Counted from the first letter of the stretch, positions 1 through 10,433 are shown. The stretch is 20,881 bases of DNA from Candidatus Altimarinota bacterium (GCA_020631575.1 JAHDGX010000016.1:1-20881); one strand, 5' to 3'. Notes: a model not told the origin generated them from the letters alone. Numbers and translations: made by a program.

Positions 1-68
1 CGCATATCACGAAGGACTTGAAAACTCGTTTGCCCCGTTGGTTTATCTATATAGAAAAATCCGTCCAT
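1..68 (-). CDS. truB: tRNA pseudouridine(55) synthase TruB, N-terminal 22 residues only (runs off the window)
   Basis: The frame starts at an ATG only 2 nt after the lepB stop codon and stays open to the window edge. The visible residues, MDGFFYIDKPTGQTSFQVL followed by RDM, match the opening of TruB, where a GxxxIDKPxGxTSxxVxxxxR pattern is highly conserved. TruB makes pseudouridine 55 in the T-arm of tRNA; its catalytic Asp lies beyond the window. The 2-nt spacing suggests co-transcription and translational coupling with lepB. Only about 7 percent of the expected protein is visible, so the call rests on this short but characteristic stretch. Confidence 0.72.
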   Translation of the reverse strand, partial: MDGFFYIDKPTGQTSFQVLRDM

Positions 69-70
69 AC

Positions 71-817
71 CTACTGATAATCATATTCTGCAAGTCAGCT
101 AAAAAACTTAGGTTTCGTAGAAATATCTAAATCTGGATGTGTAAATGAAAAAGTCTTAAAGTTGAAATATCCTGCATCAAGAAGGACTTTCCCGATAATC
201 TCTTCTGGGCCGATATAGTTCGTCCTCACGCTGCAACTCTGGAAACAAGTACGGCTATCTGTAGAATGATTTCTATTATCTCACATCACAAAATATCTAT
301 CTTCCGGAACCTCATATATATACTCAGATGTATCTGATTTTATATATGTCTTCTCGTTATTTTCATCTGATAAATATGTATCTTCATCGAGAAGAGAGAA
401 ATCTGATGCTCACTCTTCTTTGAGATATACTTTACCATCTTCAATCTTAAGAGTTTCTCATGGGAGTGCTATAACTCTTTTGATAAAGTATTTTCTCTCT
501 TTACTGACTCCTGGAGCAAAGACTATAACATCTCCTCTCTCTACCTGCTGAGTTTGTCAAAAAAATGGGAGGTTTCTATATGAAAACCTGTCTACCAGTA
601 TAAACTCTCTATCATAATAGGTTTCATACATAGATTGCCCATTAATTTTAAACGGCATAACTAGAAACGTTCTCAGAACAAAAACAATAAGCAATATGAT
701 ACAAATATCTTTCAGAAAATCTAAAGCCTCTCCAGTAAAGTCTTTCACAAATATATTAAATTTAGAATAATTTTCCCTTATTATATTTCTGAGATATAAA
801 AAGCAAAAGATATACAA
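71..817 (-). CDS. lepB: signal peptidase I (LepB, S26 family)
   Basis: 248 residues when UGA is read as Gly; the stop is TAG. It removes signal peptides from exported proteins at the outer face of the membrane. One N-terminal membrane helix lies at about residues 36-56. The catalytic Ser is in NGQSMYETYYD (Ser62), the catalytic Lys in YFIKRVIALPG (Lys113, the Gly is a UGA), and the family box VMGDNRNHSTDSR also contains a UGA glycine. Just after that box there is a small extra element, TCFQSCSV, with two cysteines that are not typical of the family. The start is uncertain: the only long option is a TTG at 815-817, directly behind a terminator hairpin and without a Shine-Dalgarno. A GTG about 24 codons later would still keep the membrane helix. 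The next gene downstream is truB, 2 nt away. Its substrates probably include the large PKD protein encoded just upstream. Confidence 0.9.
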
Positions 818-819
818 AT

Positions 820-848
820 AAAAGACCTTCTATACAAAGGTCTTTTTA
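820..848 (-). terminator. intrinsic terminator after the PKD protein gene
   Basis: Ten-base-pair hairpin AAAAGACCTT / AAGGTCTTTT with a 7-nt loop, starting 6 nt past the TAG stop of the PKD gene. It lies between that gene and lepB, and the putative lepB TTG start falls right behind it, so lepB needs readthrough or its own promoter. The same stem recurs at 10402-10433 and 16705-16736. Confidence 0.8.
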
Positions 849-853
849 TATTA

Positions 854-3800
854 CTATTCATCAGCCTTGAGCCAATCAGGGATCTTCATGCCATCATCCC
901 AAAGTTCATCTTTTTTAACTGACTCGTCTTTTGTATCAGTCTTAGGAGTCGCTTCTGATTCTATTTTCTTCTCAGTCGTTTTTTTAGGAACTACCTCTTT
1001 CTTGATTGAATTTTTTTTCTGCGTTGGCTTCTTAGGAGCTGTTGATTCAGTTTTTTTAGGTTCTGAAGATGCTTTAGCCTCTGAGCCTTTCCCCTCAACT
1101 ACTTCCTTTTCTGGGCCGGCTTCTGGTTTTGACTCCTCCTTTTTTGGCTCATCAAAACTTCCTTTAAGCCAATCTGGAACATCTGCATCTGTGAGTATTG
1201 GCTTTGTATCTGTTTTATCTGTTGCAGGGAGAGTCGCATCTGTAGATGGAGTTTCTGTTTTTACTGGAGTCTCTGCTTTTGCCTGCTTACTTTCCTGAGA
1301 GTCTTTCTTTTTCGAGGAAACTTCTGCTTTCTCTTGTTTTGGAGCTTCTGTTTTATCTTCACTTTGAGCTTCTGGAGCAGCTTCTTTTTTTGGTGCATCA
1401 AAGCTTCCCTTGAGCCAATCTGGAACAGTAGAATCATCACTGATTTTTGTATCTTTTTCAAGATCAAATTCCTTTTCACTTGGAGCTTCCTTTACATCTG
1501 CAGACTTTTTAGGGCTTTCTTTAACACTCTCTTTTTCTTCTTTCTTTTCTGCTTGTTTGACTTCAGGCTTTGGAATCGGTGCTGTTTCTGTCTTTTTTTT
1601 GATAGTCTCCTCCTTTTTTGGAGCTAGGTTTGTATCTTCTACTGGTTTTACATCATCAGCAAAGTTTCATTTGAGCCAAGCAGGAACTTCATCAGAAGAA
1701 GCTTCCTGCTTCTCTATTTTTGGAGCTTGCGTCTTTTTTTCTTGAGAGACTTCTTTTTCTGAAAGTGGATCTACAGGAGTAGAAAGTATATCTGAAGTAT
1801 CTATTTTCTCATCTTCAAACTCTGCTAATATATCTTCTGCATCTGACACTTCTACATCTACTGCTTCTGATTTAGAGAAAGAAGTGGTTTGACTCACGAA
1901 CTCAGAAAAGCTTTTTTCCTTATCTTTATTGAAAATCAGATATACAAGGTAGAAGAGTCATACAATTACAAGGAACCCGAGAATAAAGTATCAAATCCAT
2001 TTTAGGATGGTCATAAGTATACCAAGTCCTCCTGAACTCTCTCATTGAGATTTTGTTGGTTCTTGCTCTATTACTTCATTTTTCTCTGCTTCAGGAATTT
2101 CTGAAACTTCTCATCCATATACGAGCGAAGTAAGAATCGCTTTGAAATCAAGTTTCTGATCGTTTGTCATGAGATCTGTTCCCCCAACTGCTTCAAGTAT
2201 TTCTTTTCCGAGCGCTTTATTGTACTCTACATCATCAGATGATCGAATATCTTCGAGTTTTGAAAGAAGCGTATCATAACATGTTCCTTCCTCCACGCTA
2301 CAAACGATGTCTTTTGGAATCAGATTCACAAGAGCCTGATAGGTAATTTGTTTTGCGCTCTGATCCTCTTGTCACTCTACAAGAAGAGACTCAAGAATCC
2401 CTATAAGTTCATCTTCGTTACTCAGTCCAAGTTCAAATATATAGTTCTCAAAATCAAGAATAGTACGGGTCTTTTCTGTATTATCATTCCAGTTTTCTTG
2501 AAGTTTTTGTACAAAGTTGAGTGATCTAAGTTTTTGTTGTTGTGGGAGCTTGAGAAGAATCGCTTTAAGCGCTTCTATTTTTTCTTTTTCTGATTCACTT
2601 ACTCATTCAAATACAATAGTATCTGGGTCAATATTTTGTTCTTCGATGTAGGTCTTTTCTATAGTAAAATCTTGAGTTCCAAGGACATTTCCTTCTGCAT
2701 CTTTCAGAAATAATCGTACATTTTGGGTATTGTATGGTGAGAGTGGTATTTCTATCACATCTCCTGACACATAACTTGCTGTTCCTTTATTATCCTCATC
2801 ATCATCAGCTCATCCATTGAGATCACTGTCATTTTCTATATCATAATCTATTCCATATACCGTAGCGCTATCAATGCTCTCTCCCATGTATACAAATGCT
2901 TTTTGCGACTGGTCATCAAGTACTATTTTACCATCTTCAATAACCGGAGAAGTAAATGCAACGAGATTTCCAGATCTTGTTTTAAGGATATTTTTTATAT
3001 TCTTTTTTACTGATTTTTTTACTTCTTTTACTTTTGTTCCTTCCGTAATCGAGAGTGTTACTTCATGAGTTACTTTTCCATCAGTATAGGTGTGTTCAAA
3101 GTATGTTCCTGATTTCTTTGTTCCATCACCGAGATCCCAAGTTCTTGAGTCTATTTGTCCTCCTGAAGTATCAAAGAAGATAGTCTTGTTTCCTATAGAA
3201 ATATAGTCAAAATCTGCAACAAGCTTATTACTTACATTCATTGTAATATTTTTTGTTGAACTTATTCCTCTATATTTCACTTTTACTTTTGCGTAAAATT
3301 CACCTGATTTTCTATATTTATAAGTCGTAGTAGGAGTTGATGTTTGCGTGTCATAAAAACCATCTCCATCAAAATCCCAACTAAAACTCGCATCCTTTAC
3401 TATTTCTTGTCCAAGAATATTTTTCGCTTTTGCGGTAAAAGTAATTTCTTCTCCTATAATGGTAGAGTTATCATTCACCTCTAGGTCTACAATAGGAGTA
3501 TTTATATTATCCCCCGTTACGGTCGTAAAATACTTGGCTCCTGTCACTTCTTCTGACGTAACTCTTGATTCATTATTATCCTTGAGAATTGCTACAAAGT
3601 AATAATTTCCTGTAATTTTTGGTATAACAAATGCTGTCGCTGAAGTAGAAGTCGCTCTAAAGTCTTGCGGCTCACTATCAGTATCTGTGTAATAATACCA
3701 GAGATATGATTGGATTACCCCATCTGGATCATTTGCTCCCTGCGCATCAACTCTCACGATAAGTGGATCAGCTAAGGGATCTTCTACTTGTATTCTAAGA

Positions 3801-5947
3801 GAAGACATAGTAGGCTTTACATTTCGAACATCAAGCATCATCTCTGTTGCTGATGTTTTATTATTTTTATCACTCTTAACTGTGAGCTTCACTGGAAAAC
3901 ATCCTATTTCATCAAATCTATGAGATACACTCGTAGAAGTAGCAAATTTTCCATTTCCTATTTTCCATGAGTACTCTAGTCCATTATTTTCTCCATCAAT
4001 ATTAATTGATTCTGATCCATCAAATTTAAGGGTACTCACTCTATCTACTATGTAACCACCAGCTCATTCACACGCATCTGCATCATAGAGTGGTTTCTCA
4101 AGTGTTCCATATGAAAGATCTATAAACGCAAGAGGAGTATCTGAATCACTTACGTATACGGTTCGCGTAAATGTATTTGAATTATTTTCTTTATCTGAAA
4201 CCGTAAGTTTTACATCAAAAGATCCACTTTTATCATAAGTATGAGTTGTCTTATCTATGGATCATCCTGTTTGTTTTCCATCTCAAAAATCCCATTCATA
4301 GAGCTCAGCTTCTGGAGATTCTGCTACAAATCTAATAAATCCATCTCTTTGGATCACTCTTGGAAATGCGTACATATCAACAGAGAGGATAGAATCAATA
4401 TCAACACTTCATTTTTTTATCGTTGTGAGTCCATCAAGATCTGTTACTTCTAAGTTCACACTATGAGTTCCTACACTATCAAAAGTGAAGTATCATACTG
4501 ATCCGTTTGCATTTGCATCTTGCAGTTTTACTCTTGCTCCATCGATATACCAATCATACCTGAGGTTTCCATCATCTGAAATATCAGGATCAAAACTTCT
4601 CGAAGCATCAAGAAATACTTTATTTGGTTTGTTTGCTTGTTTGATTTCTGTTTCAAACTCAGCTATTGGAGCTTGACTTGTAACGTATACAATTCTCGTA
4701 TCTTGGTCAACTTCACCTGATGACCGACGTACTTTGAGTCGCACGTTATATTTTCACTTATCACTAAAGCTATAAGTCAGCACTTTATCACTTACTTGGT
4801 GTATGACTCTATCTGCATCTATATTTACGATCTCCCAATTGTATGTAAGATCCCTATATACCCCTGACGTTTTTGCTGCAAAGGTGAACTTATCTCCGAT
4901 AAAACCATCTTCTCTATTCACTTCAATAGTTGCAATTGGATCGTGAATAGAAACTATAAATGTACTTTCGACTGATTTTCATTCATTCGTTACCATTTTG
5001 AGCTTCACCTCGTAATCTCCCTCTCTTCCATATCTGATTCGTTCTATTTTAGGTGATCCTCTATACGATCTTGTGACTCCGTTACCAAAATCCCAACTCG
5101 TTGAGCTAAACTGTGTTCCTGAAGTAGGAGTAGAGCTTGTAGCATCAAAGAGGAGCCCATAGGCAGCATCATCTGGAGTAAACTTGAGGAGGGTATTATC
5201 TTTTACGCTATCGCTGTTTACCTTTACTATAAGAGAAGCTATTTTTTCATTTACTGAAATATCTATTCTTTCTCTGTATGGAAGTACATCTGTAAACCCT
5301 TCTTCATTTTTATGAGAAGATGTTACATCCAAAAATACTGAATACTTTCCTTCATTTCTAAAACTATAATTAATAGAAGGCCCTCTTCCTATCACTACCT
5401 TCTGTCCTGCATTGTCTATCCACCACGTATAGTTCCCGTCTAGAATCTTTGATCCGGTCGGGTCTTGTACTTTTGCTCTGAGTGTTGTAACCAGAGGGGC
5501 ATTTCCTGAGATAGGACTTGCTTCAACACTTCCAGAAACAGAGCTGATTTCTACTTTTTCTATATAATCTGCCACTCACTGAATAATTTCTGTATATGCT
5601 GATTCGTTTCCAGGATATTTTGCTCCTTTCTTGAGGTCAATGTTGAGCTCTGCAAGGTAGTTTTTATTTACTAAGTTATCTGGAAGATATTTATATCATT
5701 CGTCTGCAAGAACTGCTATCTTACGTATAACATCAACATCCAGCGCGTTATTTACTTGATAGTTTTCTCTGAGAATAAAAAACTGCTCTGTGATTCTATA
5801 ACGAAATTCGTTAAAAGTTCCCAGATCTATACTTCGAAGTGTTGTATAGATTGGTTCATCTTTTGAACTTGCTGCAGAAGCTTCATGTAGAGGTAACATC
5901 GCTAGTAAAGCGAAGAATAGAAGTATCTTTGTAATAATATGTTTCAT
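854..5947 (-). CDS. giant secreted PKD/Ig-repeat protein with one C-terminal membrane helix and a tail of four WLK motifs
   Basis: 1697 residues with UGA as Gly; there is no in-frame TAA or TAG over 5.1 kb. It begins with a signal peptide (MKHIITKILLFFALLAMLPL, then a HEASA-A cleavage site), so the bulk should be extracellular. Several PKD-type motifs are visible: WDFGNG at about 285, WDFGDG at 552 (its second Gly-position codon is UGA), YSWKIGNG at 660, SWDFDGDG at 857 and TWDLGDG at 937, within a long beta-sandwich region of about residues 100-1000. A helical region spans about 1114-1279. A single membrane helix follows at about 1306-1336 (GILMTILKWIGYFILGFLVI and beyond). The last 360 residues are Lys/Glu/Ser/Pro-rich and presumably cytoplasmic, with four copies of P(D/A)WLK whose Trp are at 1424, 1511, 1593 and 1692. 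PKD domains usually serve adhesion or protein and glycan binding. I infer a surface adhesin or stalk; the exact role is unknown. Confidence 0.85.
857..1700 (-). repeat. four-copy PxWLK(GxF) protein motif array in low-complexity linkers
   Basis: Protein-level repeat in the tail of the PKD protein: VPAWLKGNF, VPDWLKGSF, VPDWLKGSF and a C-terminal IPDWLKADE that ends the protein. Spacing is 87, 82 and 99 residues. The linkers are charged and Pro-rich and not alignable by eye. The first copy has UGA where copies two and three have GGA, which is internal evidence that UGA means Gly. The regular motif in disordered sequence suggests docking sites for a cytoplasmic partner. Confidence 0.75.
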
Positions 5948-6076
5948 AATTTTCGAAAGGAAGTTAATTACATTCCTCTAAACTCTATCACAAAAATTAG
6001 AGTGGAGCAAAACACTCAGCTAATAAAATCATGAGTATCTCTTGACAAAACATTTTTTTAAAGTTGTTATTCTCTC

Positions 6077-6104
6077 TTGAAACTCATAATAAATATCCTA
6101 TAAT
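6077..6104 (+). promoter_or_regulatory. probable promoter of the def-gpsA genes
   Basis: TTGAAA at 6077-6082, 16-nt spacer, TATAAT at 6099-6104, about 37 nt before the def ATG. A second TATAAT lies at 6114-6119, and a TTGACA at 6042-6047 could serve a weaker TGTTAT -10. The 194-nt gap from 5948 to 6141 is the divergent control region between the PKD gene and def. I see no convincing minus-strand promoter for the PKD gene in it. Confidence 0.55.
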
Positions 6105-6141
6105 TTTTATATCTATAATTTGCTGAAAAAACTGGAAGTAT

Positions 6142-6618
6142 ATGTTACAAATTGAAATCTGAAAAGATAACCCGATCCTGCGAACCGTGTGTGAGCCTAT
6201 CAAACAAAATGAGTGGAAAAAATATGTAAAGCTCTGAAAAGAAATGGTCTCGTATATTAAAAATCCTGATCACGCTTGAGTCGGTCTTGCTGCTCCTCAA
6301 GTATGAGTAACAAAGAGAATTATGGTCTGCTCTCTTCTTAAATCTTGGGATGATGAGAGCTTTAAAACTATTATGATGATCAATCCTGAAATTCTAGAAT
6401 CATCAGATGAAACGCTCTGTGATATAGAAGAGGGGTGCCTCTCTCTCCCGAAAGCAAAAAAATGATATGTTGCCCGTCACAAAGATATCAAACTCTCGTA
6501 TTATGACGAAAAAGCAAAACAGCAAATCATCAGACTCTCGGGATTAGCTTCTGTCATCGTCCAACACGAAATCGACCATCTCAATGGTGAACTCTATATA
6601 GATAAGTTAGAGAAATAA
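6142..6618 (+). CDS. def: peptide deformylase
   Basis: 158 residues. It removes the formyl group from the N-terminal Met of new proteins, in the cytoplasm, using a metal ion. All three family motifs are present in order: GVGLAAPQ (46-53, first Gly is UGA), EGCLS (97-101, the Cys is a metal ligand) and QHEIDH (141-146, two His ligands and the catalytic Glu). UGA occurs five times, always at plausible glycines. The start is the first ATG, with a weak GGAAG upstream. The gene overlaps gpsA by one base (TAATG), indicating translational coupling. Length is slightly below the usual 165-180. The stretch EIGKDNPILRTVCEPI matches the canonical N-terminus. Confidence 0.95.
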
Positions 6619-7589
6619 TGCAAAAAAATATTCTCATCCTCTGACTTGGAGCTTTTGGTTTTGTAGTAGCAAAACATCTGGGAGAAAATAATCCTGAAAC
6701 AACTATCTATGCAAGTGAGATAAATCCTGAAATTTATAACTCTATTACTGAAACTCGAAAACATCCATACTTTTTTGAGTGAGTGATGCTCCCAGATAAT
6801 ATAGAGCTCATAGCAAACGTTGCGGATTTCCTTCCAGAAGTTGATATCATTATCTCTATTATCCCCTGTCAGTTTGTATGATGAGCATTTCAGGAAATTA
6901 AAGATAGTCTCAAAGATTGAGTCACTATACTGAATCTCTCAAAATGAATCGATAATCAGAGTATGCAAACAGTAAGTCAGAAACTAGAGACTGTTTTAGA
7001 GTGACAGAGCTATAACTATGTCTATCTTGCTTGAGGGATGATTGCTCAAGAACTTGTAAATAATAATATGCTTGGAGCTGATATCGTATGCGAGGATTTT
7101 GATGTTTGATCACAGCTACAAAAACTCTTTCTCTCTGATAGTCTCGATATTAATCTCAAGATCTCTGATCCAAAAAATACTGAACTTTACGCAGCACTTA
7201 AAAATATTATAGCTCTCATACTCTGATATCATGAATGAAAATGAGAATGAGCGAGTAGTAGATGATATTACCTCTCAAAACTCTTAGGAGAAATGAAAGA
7301 AGTAATTATGCTACTCGGCTGAAGTGAAAGTATAGATTTTAGCGATTATGCCCTGTGTGGAGATATCATAGCTACATGTTTTGGTTGATCACGTAACAGG
7401 CTTCTTGGAAATATGCTCTGAGAATGAAGGGATATTTCAGAGGCTCTCTGAGAGCTACAAGCTCAAAATAAAATAGCTGAGTGATACGAAACTCTCAAAG
7501 GAGTATACTCTCTTACAAGCTGAAAAGCCTGATTTGAAGAAATAAATTCATTTGGAAAAAAGTATATTCCTGTAATTCCAAGTATATAA
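6618..7589 (+). CDS. gpsA: NAD(P)-dependent glycerol-3-phosphate dehydrogenase
   Basis: 323 residues. It reduces dihydroxyacetone phosphate to sn-glycerol-3-phosphate, the backbone of phospholipids. Evidence: Rossmann GLGAFG near residues 9-14, NLSKGID around 112, the catalytic Lys in the ELYAALKNIIAL segment, and the C-terminal substrate-binding GDIIATCFGGSRNRLLGNML. There are 22 UGA codons against about 12 GGN, so UGA is the main Gly codon of this gene; four of them fall within ten codons at 7227-7254. In the standard code the gene would not be detectable. It starts in the TAATG overlap with def. Its presence implies some capacity to make or remodel glycerolipids, notable for a CPR genome, although downstream acyltransferases are not in view. 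Confidence 0.93.
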
Positions 7590-7630
7590 TATTTTCTCCA
7601 CAATCTTTTCACATCAAAAATCATTTCTCA

Positions 7631-7658
7631 TTGTATGGATGATAGTTTTTTTTATACT
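7631..7658 (+). promoter_or_regulatory. possible promoter of tmk
   Basis: TTGTAT (7631-7636), 16-nt spacer, TATACT (7653-7658), in the 96-nt gap between gpsA and tmk. The predicted start of transcription is about 20 nt before the tmk ATG. Both boxes are imperfect, in an AT-rich setting where chance matches are common. Confidence 0.4.
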
Positions 7659-7685
7659 AAAAATATATTTTTTGACTGTTTAGAA

Positions 7686-8342
7686 ATGTTTGTAGTAATT
7701 GATTGACTTGATGGCTCTGGAAAAGGAACACAAACAAAACTTGTGGTAGCTGAATTAGAAAGACAAGGAAAGAAAGTTCTCCTACTTGATTATCCTCGCT
7801 ACGGACAAAAATCTGCATACTTTGTAGAACAATATCTCAACGGAAAATATGGAACTGATGTCTCTGCAAAAAAAGCCAGCCTCTTTTACGCACTTGACCG
7901 TCTGGATGATCTACACAACGCTCAAGAAAGCTTCTCGAAGTATGACTATGTAATATCAAATAGATATGTATCCGCAAGTATGATCCATCAAGCAGGAAAG
8001 ATACAGGACTCAAATAAAAGAATACAGTTTCTTGATTGGCTTGCAGAGCTAGAATTTGAAATATGCTGAATCCCTAGACCCGATAAAGTACTCTTCCTCG
8101 ATGTACCTCCTGAGGTGAGTCAAAGACTTGTAGAAAAAAAAGAAGCAAGAGAGTATATTAAAGATGGATCTAATAAAGATATTCACGAAGCAGATGATAA
8201 TCATATGAATAATGCCTATAGTGCAGCTCTCGAGGTAGTAGATCACTTCTCTGATAGCTGGGAGCGAGTCGAGTGCTGTGAAAATAAGAAAATTCTCCCC
8301 ATTGAAACAATAACTGAAAAAATACTTACTAAAATAATATAA
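7686..8342 (+). CDS. tmk: thymidylate kinase
   Basis: 218 residues. It phosphorylates dTMP to dTDP. The P-loop is FVVIDGLDGSGKGTQT at the N-terminus (residue 7, Gly, is UGA). The YALDRLDD segment (about residues 75-82) corresponds to the family R(x)eh helix. SNRYVSASMIHQAG corresponds to the DRY-SslAYQ motif, with Asn in place of the usual Asp. The LID-side region EKKEAREY is followed by a charged insertion. Only two UGA codons are present, so the standard code still shows two large pieces. thyA, which makes dTMP, lies about 1.1 kb downstream, so two consecutive steps of dTTP synthesis are encoded together. The stop codon overlaps the AT-rich stretch before the next gene, which starts 1 nt later. 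Confidence 0.93.
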
Positions 8343-8343
8343 A

Positions 8344-8700
8344 ATGAAAAAAAATATCGTTTTACTATGGGTTCTAAGCATGATATTATGATTAGCATGA
8401 TGCCAAGAACAAAACTATGACATACAAAAAATTATTGAAAAAGTTCAAATATGTGAAGTAGATAGTGATTGTACAGTAATGTATGATATTGCCCACACAG
8501 GCTGTTGTTCATCATGAAAAATAGCTATAAATAAAAACTTTTTACAACATACTCAAGAGATAAAATCATACTATGAGATCAAAAGCTCTGAATTTGATTA
8601 CGCAACATCTGGTTGTGCAAATGTAAAATGTACTGTTTTTTGAGAGAATCCTAATAGTAAGTGTTTTGAGAATAGATGCGTACTTATATATGGTAAGTAA
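8344..8700 (+). CDS. small cysteine-rich lipoprotein, unknown function
   Basis: 118 residues. The N-terminus is a lipoprotein signal peptide ending in the lipobox LGLAGC, in which both glycines are UGA, so the protein is probably lipid-anchored outside the membrane. The mature part has paired cysteines in CEVDSDC, GCCSSG, SGCANVKC and KCFENRC. This spacing suggests a small disulfide-stabilised extracellular domain. I do not recognise a named family. The gene starts 1 nt after the tmk stop and is likely part of the same transcript; a promoter-like TATACT between it and the NUDIX gene suggests the latter may also be transcribed separately. Reading UGA as stop would destroy the signal peptide. 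Confidence 0.85.
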
Positions 8701-8743
8701 AATTATTATACAAATGAGACTTATATACTAAAAATAATATAAA

Positions 8744-9385
8744 ATGAATCAAGTAGTAACAGATAAAATGAAACGAGAAATCCTCGTGGTTTCGTGTGAA
8801 AAGCTCTTTGAAAATATTCAGAGAGAGACAAAGGTATATGATACTTCTAGTGATTTTGAAAGTATTATTGTAGAGCACTCAGAGTTTATGATCAGATGAG
8901 AAGCTGAGGTAAATTTTAACTACAAGCAACCTATTCCCTACGCAATAGTTTTAAATGAAGTGAATGAAATATTTGTGTATAAAAGAGGTTGAGCTGGAAG
9001 TAATGCGGGGGAATCAAGACTCCATGAAAAAATAGCCATCGGAGTAGGTGGACATATTGAAAGAGAAGATGAAAACTCTGAGAATATTCTGAAAGATTCT
9101 CTTATCAGAGAAGTAGAAGAAGAGCTTAACGTACCAGAGGATATGATAGATGAAGCCTTTCCAATAGGATACATTAATCAAGATACTGATGAAGTGTGTA
9201 AAGTGCATTTATGAATTGGATATGTGGTAAAACTCAAAACCTCAAACTTTGATCTACTTGATGGAGAACTTGCTCACTGAGAATTTAAAAGCTTTGATGA
9301 TCTGATGAGTATGATAGATTCATGAAACTACGATGTAGAACCCTGGACACAAATGCTCGCTCCAGAAATACAAAAATACATATAA
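8744..9385 (+). CDS. NUDIX hydrolase (predicted phosphoesterase type, COG4112-like)
   Basis: 213 residues. The central region ESRLHEKIAIGVGGHI followed by LIREVEEELNV (about residues 90-130) contains the core of a Nudix box, REVEEE, which binds the metal that hydrolyses a nucleoside-diphosphate-linked substrate. The spacing between the leading Gly and the REVEEE core is a little longer than the classic GX5EX7REUXEE, and the typical Gly after the box is absent. The SRLHxK...GVGGHI pattern resembles the COG4112 group as I remember it. An N-terminal part of about 65 residues precedes the domain. Flanked by tmk and thyA, it could be a nucleotide-pool cleaning enzyme, but the substrate is not readable from sequence. 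Confidence 0.85.
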
Positions 9386-9425
9386 ATTTCCGTACACAAT
9401 TTTATATCTTCCTAATATAAAAACC

Positions 9426-10397
9426 ATGAAACAATACCTTGATTTACTCCAAGAGATAAAAGATGCTTGAGTTCATAAAGATGATAGAACTGGTACATGA
9501 GTTACGAGCGTCTTTGGGATGCAGGCAAAATATAATCTTGCTGATGGATTTCCTCTCGTCACTACAAAAAAGACCTTTCTCAGGATTATTATTGTAGAAC
9601 TCATCTGGCTCATCAGAGGAGAAACAAATATTAAGTATCTCGTAGATAGAAAATGTCACATCTGGGATGAGTGGCCATTTCAAAACTACCTGGAGCAAAA
9701 TGGACTTGCGCAAAAATTTGAGAAGCATAGTGAAGCGTGGCTGGCTGAAAAAAAAGCATTTATAAAAAAGATACAAGACCTCCCTGCCGATGATGAGTTT
9801 GTTGTAAAGTGGTGAGATCTTGGTCCTGTCTACGGACATCAATGGAGAAACTTTAATGGAGGACATACACACGCATTTAAAACTGGAAATACTGATACAG
9901 CTAATACTTGAGTAGACCAGATAGCAAAAGTCATAAATACTATTAAAAATAATCCTACTGATAGACGCATCATCGTCTCAGCATGGAACCCAGCTCAAAA
10001 AGATGATATGCTTCTCCCTCCATGTCACGCATTTTTTCAGTTTAACGTAGATACAACAAATTGAGTCCTCAATCTGCAACTCTACCAACGATCAGCAGAT
10101 ATATTTCTGTGAGTCCCTTTCAATATAGCATCATATTCAACTCTGCTTATGATGGTTGCAGAAATCACTGGTTTAAAACCATGAACATTTGTACACACTC
10201 TCTGAGATGCCCACATCTATGATAATCATATAGACCAAGTAAATGAGCAGCTTACAAGAGAACCTCTTCCTCTTCCTGAACTCAAAATTAATAAAAAACT
10301 GAACTCTCTTGAAGACATAGAAAATCTTGAATGGGAAGACTTTGAACTCATAAATTATAAGTCACACTGAGTCATAAAAGCTCCCGTAGCTGTATAA
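9426..10397 (+). CDS. thyA: thymidylate synthase (ThyA type)
   Basis: 323 residues. It converts dUMP to dTMP with methylene-tetrahydrofolate. Visible motifs: DRTGTG near the N-terminus (phosphate binding), LPPCHAFFQF with the catalytic Cys200, LYQRSADIFLGVPFNIASY and GDAHIYDNH, ending in KAPVAV. The Gly in GVPFN, the Gly of GDAH and the second Gly of DRTGTG are UGA. The Arg of YQRSAD, which is invariant, is CGA, showing CGA is still Arg here. Between WDEWPFQ and GDLGPVYG there is an insertion of about 50 residues relative to the short E. coli form, as in the longer Lactobacillus-type enzyme. A terminator follows, so this is the last gene of the run. Confidence 0.96.
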
Positions 10398-10401
10398 CAA
10401 T

Positions 10402-10433
10402 AAAAAAGACCTTATACGCAAGGTCTTTTTTTG
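10402..10433 (+). terminator. intrinsic terminator after thyA
   Basis: AAAAGACCTT, 6-nt loop ATACGC, AAGGTCTTTT and further Ts, starting 5 nt after the thyA stop. The stem is identical to that at 820-848 and nearly so to that at 16705-16736. Confidence 0.88.

Noticed and set aside
867..1745. Plus-strand reading frames of 97-143 residues opposite the PKD tail
   Set aside because: They mirror the low-complexity Lys/Glu/Ser-rich tail encoded on the minus strand and read as Ser/Phe-rich nonsense; the minus frame is continuous with signal peptide, PKD domains and repeats.
6618..7589. gpsA as a pseudogene broken by many stop codons
   Set aside because: All interruptions are TGA at glycine positions, with no TAA or TAG and no frameshift; neighbouring genes show the same pattern.
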